Source of the DNA: Alphaproteobacteria bacterium
GTDB lineage: Bacteria > Pseudomonadota > Alphaproteobacteria > Sphingomonadales > Sphingomonadaceae
Assembly (NCBI GenBank): GCA_018970965.1
Contig: JAGWVG010000102.1
Span: forward strand, 1-6,556
Direction: 5' to 3'
DNA length: 6,556 bases
The position numbers were made by a program, and so were the translations under genes. The notes beneath the pieces were generated by a model that was not told the DNA's origin, searched no databases, and worked only from the letters and a program-made list of their open reading frames with translations. Positions 5,579-6,556 of the stretch are shown here, piece by piece (positions within the stretch are counted from its first letter, which is position 1; each line of letters starts with the position of its first letter).

Positions 5579-6279
5579 TTGGCACTTCCTTGCTTAGCAG
5601 CCGGAGCGCGACCTGACAGCGAGGCTGCCATATTGGCCGCGCGGCCACGAATGGTTTCTGGCACACCCTTATCGGCGGCAATATCATCAAACATCTTGGC
5701 CGCATCCTGAATGCGGTTCTTCTTCAAATAGGCAATGGCGACCATTTCGCCTGCACTGCCAAACCAGGGATTGCCTTTGACGGCCAGCGGCGACAAGCGC
5801 GCAATCACTTCATCCGGTGCGACACGATCATATTGCACTGCGGTTTGCCGAATCACGGCCAAATCGCGCCACGGCTGGGCAAGGCTCTCGTCCTTGGCAA
5901 TCGCACCATAAGCCTTCGCCGCCTCATCCAGCTTGCCCTTTTGCAAAAGCACTGCGGCATCGGTCATCATCGCTGTTGCGCGATAGCCATCGCGCGGCGA
6001 TGTCTTGAGCAAGGCGAGCGCCTTCGATGCACCTGCATCATTGCCCGCGGTTGCCATGCGCACCGCCTCGTCCAGCTGTTCGCTTTCAATCGCGGCGGCC
6101 TTCGCCTGCTGGTCTTTCCAGAACAGCCAACCACCCAGTGCCGCAAGGCCCAGAATAACAGCACCAATCAGCCAGCGGCCATAAGTCCGCCAAAAGCGCA
6201 ACAGCTGATCGCGCCGCAGTTCTTCATCAACTTCGCGGATAAAGCTATCTTCAGTGGTATTGATGGGCGGGAGCGCCAA
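5575..6279 (-). CDS. YfgM-like TPR inner-membrane protein (tetratricopeptide-like domain, TPR_21 type)
   Basis: A 234-residue membrane-anchored protein. After a charged cytoplasmic start with the family motif DSFIREVDEELRRDQ (11-25), a single TM helix (about 35-54, WLIGAVILGLAALGGWLFW) leads to a periplasmic part rich in Ala and Lys helices. TPR-like pairs can be recognised at about 99-126 (ATAMMTDAAVLLQKGKLDEA) and 176-205 (AGEMVAIAYLKKNRIQDAA). E. coli YfgM binds the SecYEG translocon with the chaperone PpiD and helps periplasmic protein delivery; that role is transferred by family and by the same yfgM-bamB-der order. The start is TTG 6279: AGGAG (6291-6287) lies 7 bases before it, and it gives MALPPINTTEDSF, a compact N-terminus before the family motif. 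A longer reading from 6330 adds 17 residues without a ribosome-binding site. The stop overlaps the bamB start as ATGA. Low-complexity Ala/Lys ending (APAAKQGSAK) may be disordered. Confidence 0.88.
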   Translation of the reverse strand: MALPPINTTEDSFIREVDEELRRDQLLRFWRTYGRWLIGAVILGLAALGGWLFWKDQQAKAAAIESEQLDEAVRMATAGNDAGASKALALLKTSPRDGYRATAMMTDAAVLLQKGKLDEAAKAYGAIAKDESLAQPWRDLAVIRQTAVQYDRVAPDEVIARLSPLAVKGNPWFGSAGEMVAIAYLKKNRIQDAAKMFDDIAADKGVPETIRGRAANMAASLSGRAPAAKQGSAK

Positions 6280-6286
6280 AGCCAGT

Positions 6287-6291
6287 CTCCT
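6287..6291 (-). promoter_or_regulatory. Shine-Dalgarno sequence that decides the TTG start of the YfgM-like gene
   Basis: AGGAG sits 7 bases upstream of TTG 6279, an optimal distance. No ATG lies nearby in frame. This makes the TTG start much more likely than the longer in-frame alternative beginning near 6330. Confidence 0.75.
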
Positions 6292-6308
6292 GATAACAAG
6301 TGGATATC

Positions 6309-6332
6309 CCTTAGCCGCGCCGCGAACCAAGG
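6309..6332 (-). other. Weak hairpin in the panB-yfgM intergenic region
   Basis: On the minus-strand transcript CCUUGGUU (6332-6325) can pair with GGCUAAGG (6316-6309) around an 8-base CG-rich loop, giving eight pairs of which three are G-U. It begins 16 bases after the panB stop and is followed by GATATCC rather than a U-tract, so it is not a classical intrinsic terminator. It may attenuate read-through or protect a 3' end; chance pairing is also possible. Clear promoter elements for the downstream operon are not visible in this 69-base gap. Confidence 0.25.
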
Positions 6333-6348
6333 GGAAGCGGCAAGAATA

Positions 6349-6556
6349 TCAGGCCAAGTAAAGCTGATCTTTGCCGGGGAAGCTGCGGTTGCGCACATCC
6401 TTGGAAAACTGCTCTACTGCTTCGGCAACGAAGCTCGACATGCCCGCATATTTCTTTACGAATTTGGGCGTCCGCTCAAACAAGCCAAGCATATCTTCCG
6501 TGACCAGCACCTGCCCATCGCACTGCGCCGACGCGCCAATGCCAATGGTGGGGCAC
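6349..6556 (-). CDS. panB: 3-methyl-2-oxobutanoate hydroxymethyltransferase (ketopantoate hydroxymethyltransferase), C-terminal part
   Basis: The minus-strand frame runs in from the window edge (first whole codon at 6555) and ends at TGA 6351-6349, giving 68 residues; the 5' part lies beyond the window. The fragment begins CPTIGIGASAQCDGQVLV, which matches the last barrel strand of PanB (E. coli has GIGAGNVTDGQILV). LGLFERTPKFVKKYAG and the C-terminal helix ending in RSFPGKDQLYLA follow. PanB transfers a hydroxymethyl group from 5,10-methylene-tetrahydrofolate to 2-oxoisovalerate, making ketopantoate, the first committed step of pantothenate synthesis in the cytoplasm. The catalytic Glu and metal-binding residues are upstream and cannot be checked. 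It lies 69 bases before the YfgM-like gene on the same strand, so read-through into yfgM-bamB-der is possible. Confidence 0.9.
   Translation of the reverse strand, partial: CPTIGIGASAQCDGQVLVTEDMLGLFERTPKFVKKYAGMSSFVAEAVEQFSKDVRNRSFPGKDQLYLA

Noticed and set aside
5184..5597. Plus-strand reading frame (137 codons) opposite the bamB N-terminus
   Set aside because: Antisense to the lipoprotein signal and first blades of BamB; translation has no family resemblance.
1..6556. tRNA/rRNA genes, CRISPR arrays, insertion sequences, phage or defence genes
   Set aside because: I looked on both strands and saw no cloverleaf, spaced direct repeats, transposase motifs or terminal inverted repeats; nearly all sequence is accounted for by housekeeping genes.

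Overview
The window looks like an ordinary chromosomal housekeeping segment from an alphaproteobacterium, most likely a member of the Sphingomonadales. I base this on three things: moderately high GC, protein sequences that read like sphingomonad homologues (the PduO-type adenosyltransferase N-terminus, the HIG1 protein, DUF1176, and a BamB with a long N-terminal tether), and the gene order HIG1 protein followed by the cobalamin adenosyltransferase. The taxonomic call is inference from remembered families, not a database result.

Layout. (1) Positions 1-429, plus strand: the 3' end of a DUF1176 protein gene, converging with the next block across 9 bases. (2) Positions 439-2166, minus strand: a probable operon read right to left, gluQ (tRNA glutamyl-queuosine synthetase), a two-membrane-span HIG1-type protein, then a PduO-type cob(I)alamin adenosyltransferase that starts at TTG just after the HIG1 stop. 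(3) Positions 2167-2261: a shared intergenic region diverging into gluQ (left) and an HNH endonuclease gene (right). It carries a NrdR-box-like core and a small inverted repeat. (4) Positions 2262-2828, plus strand: a compact HNH-family nuclease gene, convergent with der across 22 bases. (5) Positions 2851-6279, minus strand: the cell-envelope/ribosome operon yfgM-like TPR membrane protein, bamB, der, with an ATGA overlap between the first two and a Shine-Dalgarno sequence sharing bases with the bamB stop before der. The 3' end of panB lies upstream on the same strand, 69 bases away.

How the genes fit together. The yfgM-bamB-der order is the one found in E. coli and many proteobacteria. It links an inner-membrane TPR protein near the Sec translocon, an outer-membrane beta-barrel assembly lipoprotein, and a 50S ribosome assembly GTPase. 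The gluQ-HIG1-adenosyltransferase group joins tRNA wobble-base modification, a respiratory-complex-associated membrane protein and B12 cofactor activation, with no single obvious pathway.

I found no mobile element, CRISPR array, RNA gene, phage gene or defence cassette, and nothing I would call a new system. The least understood element is the HNH nuclease and its divergent control region. No stretch over 100 bases lacks a gene.
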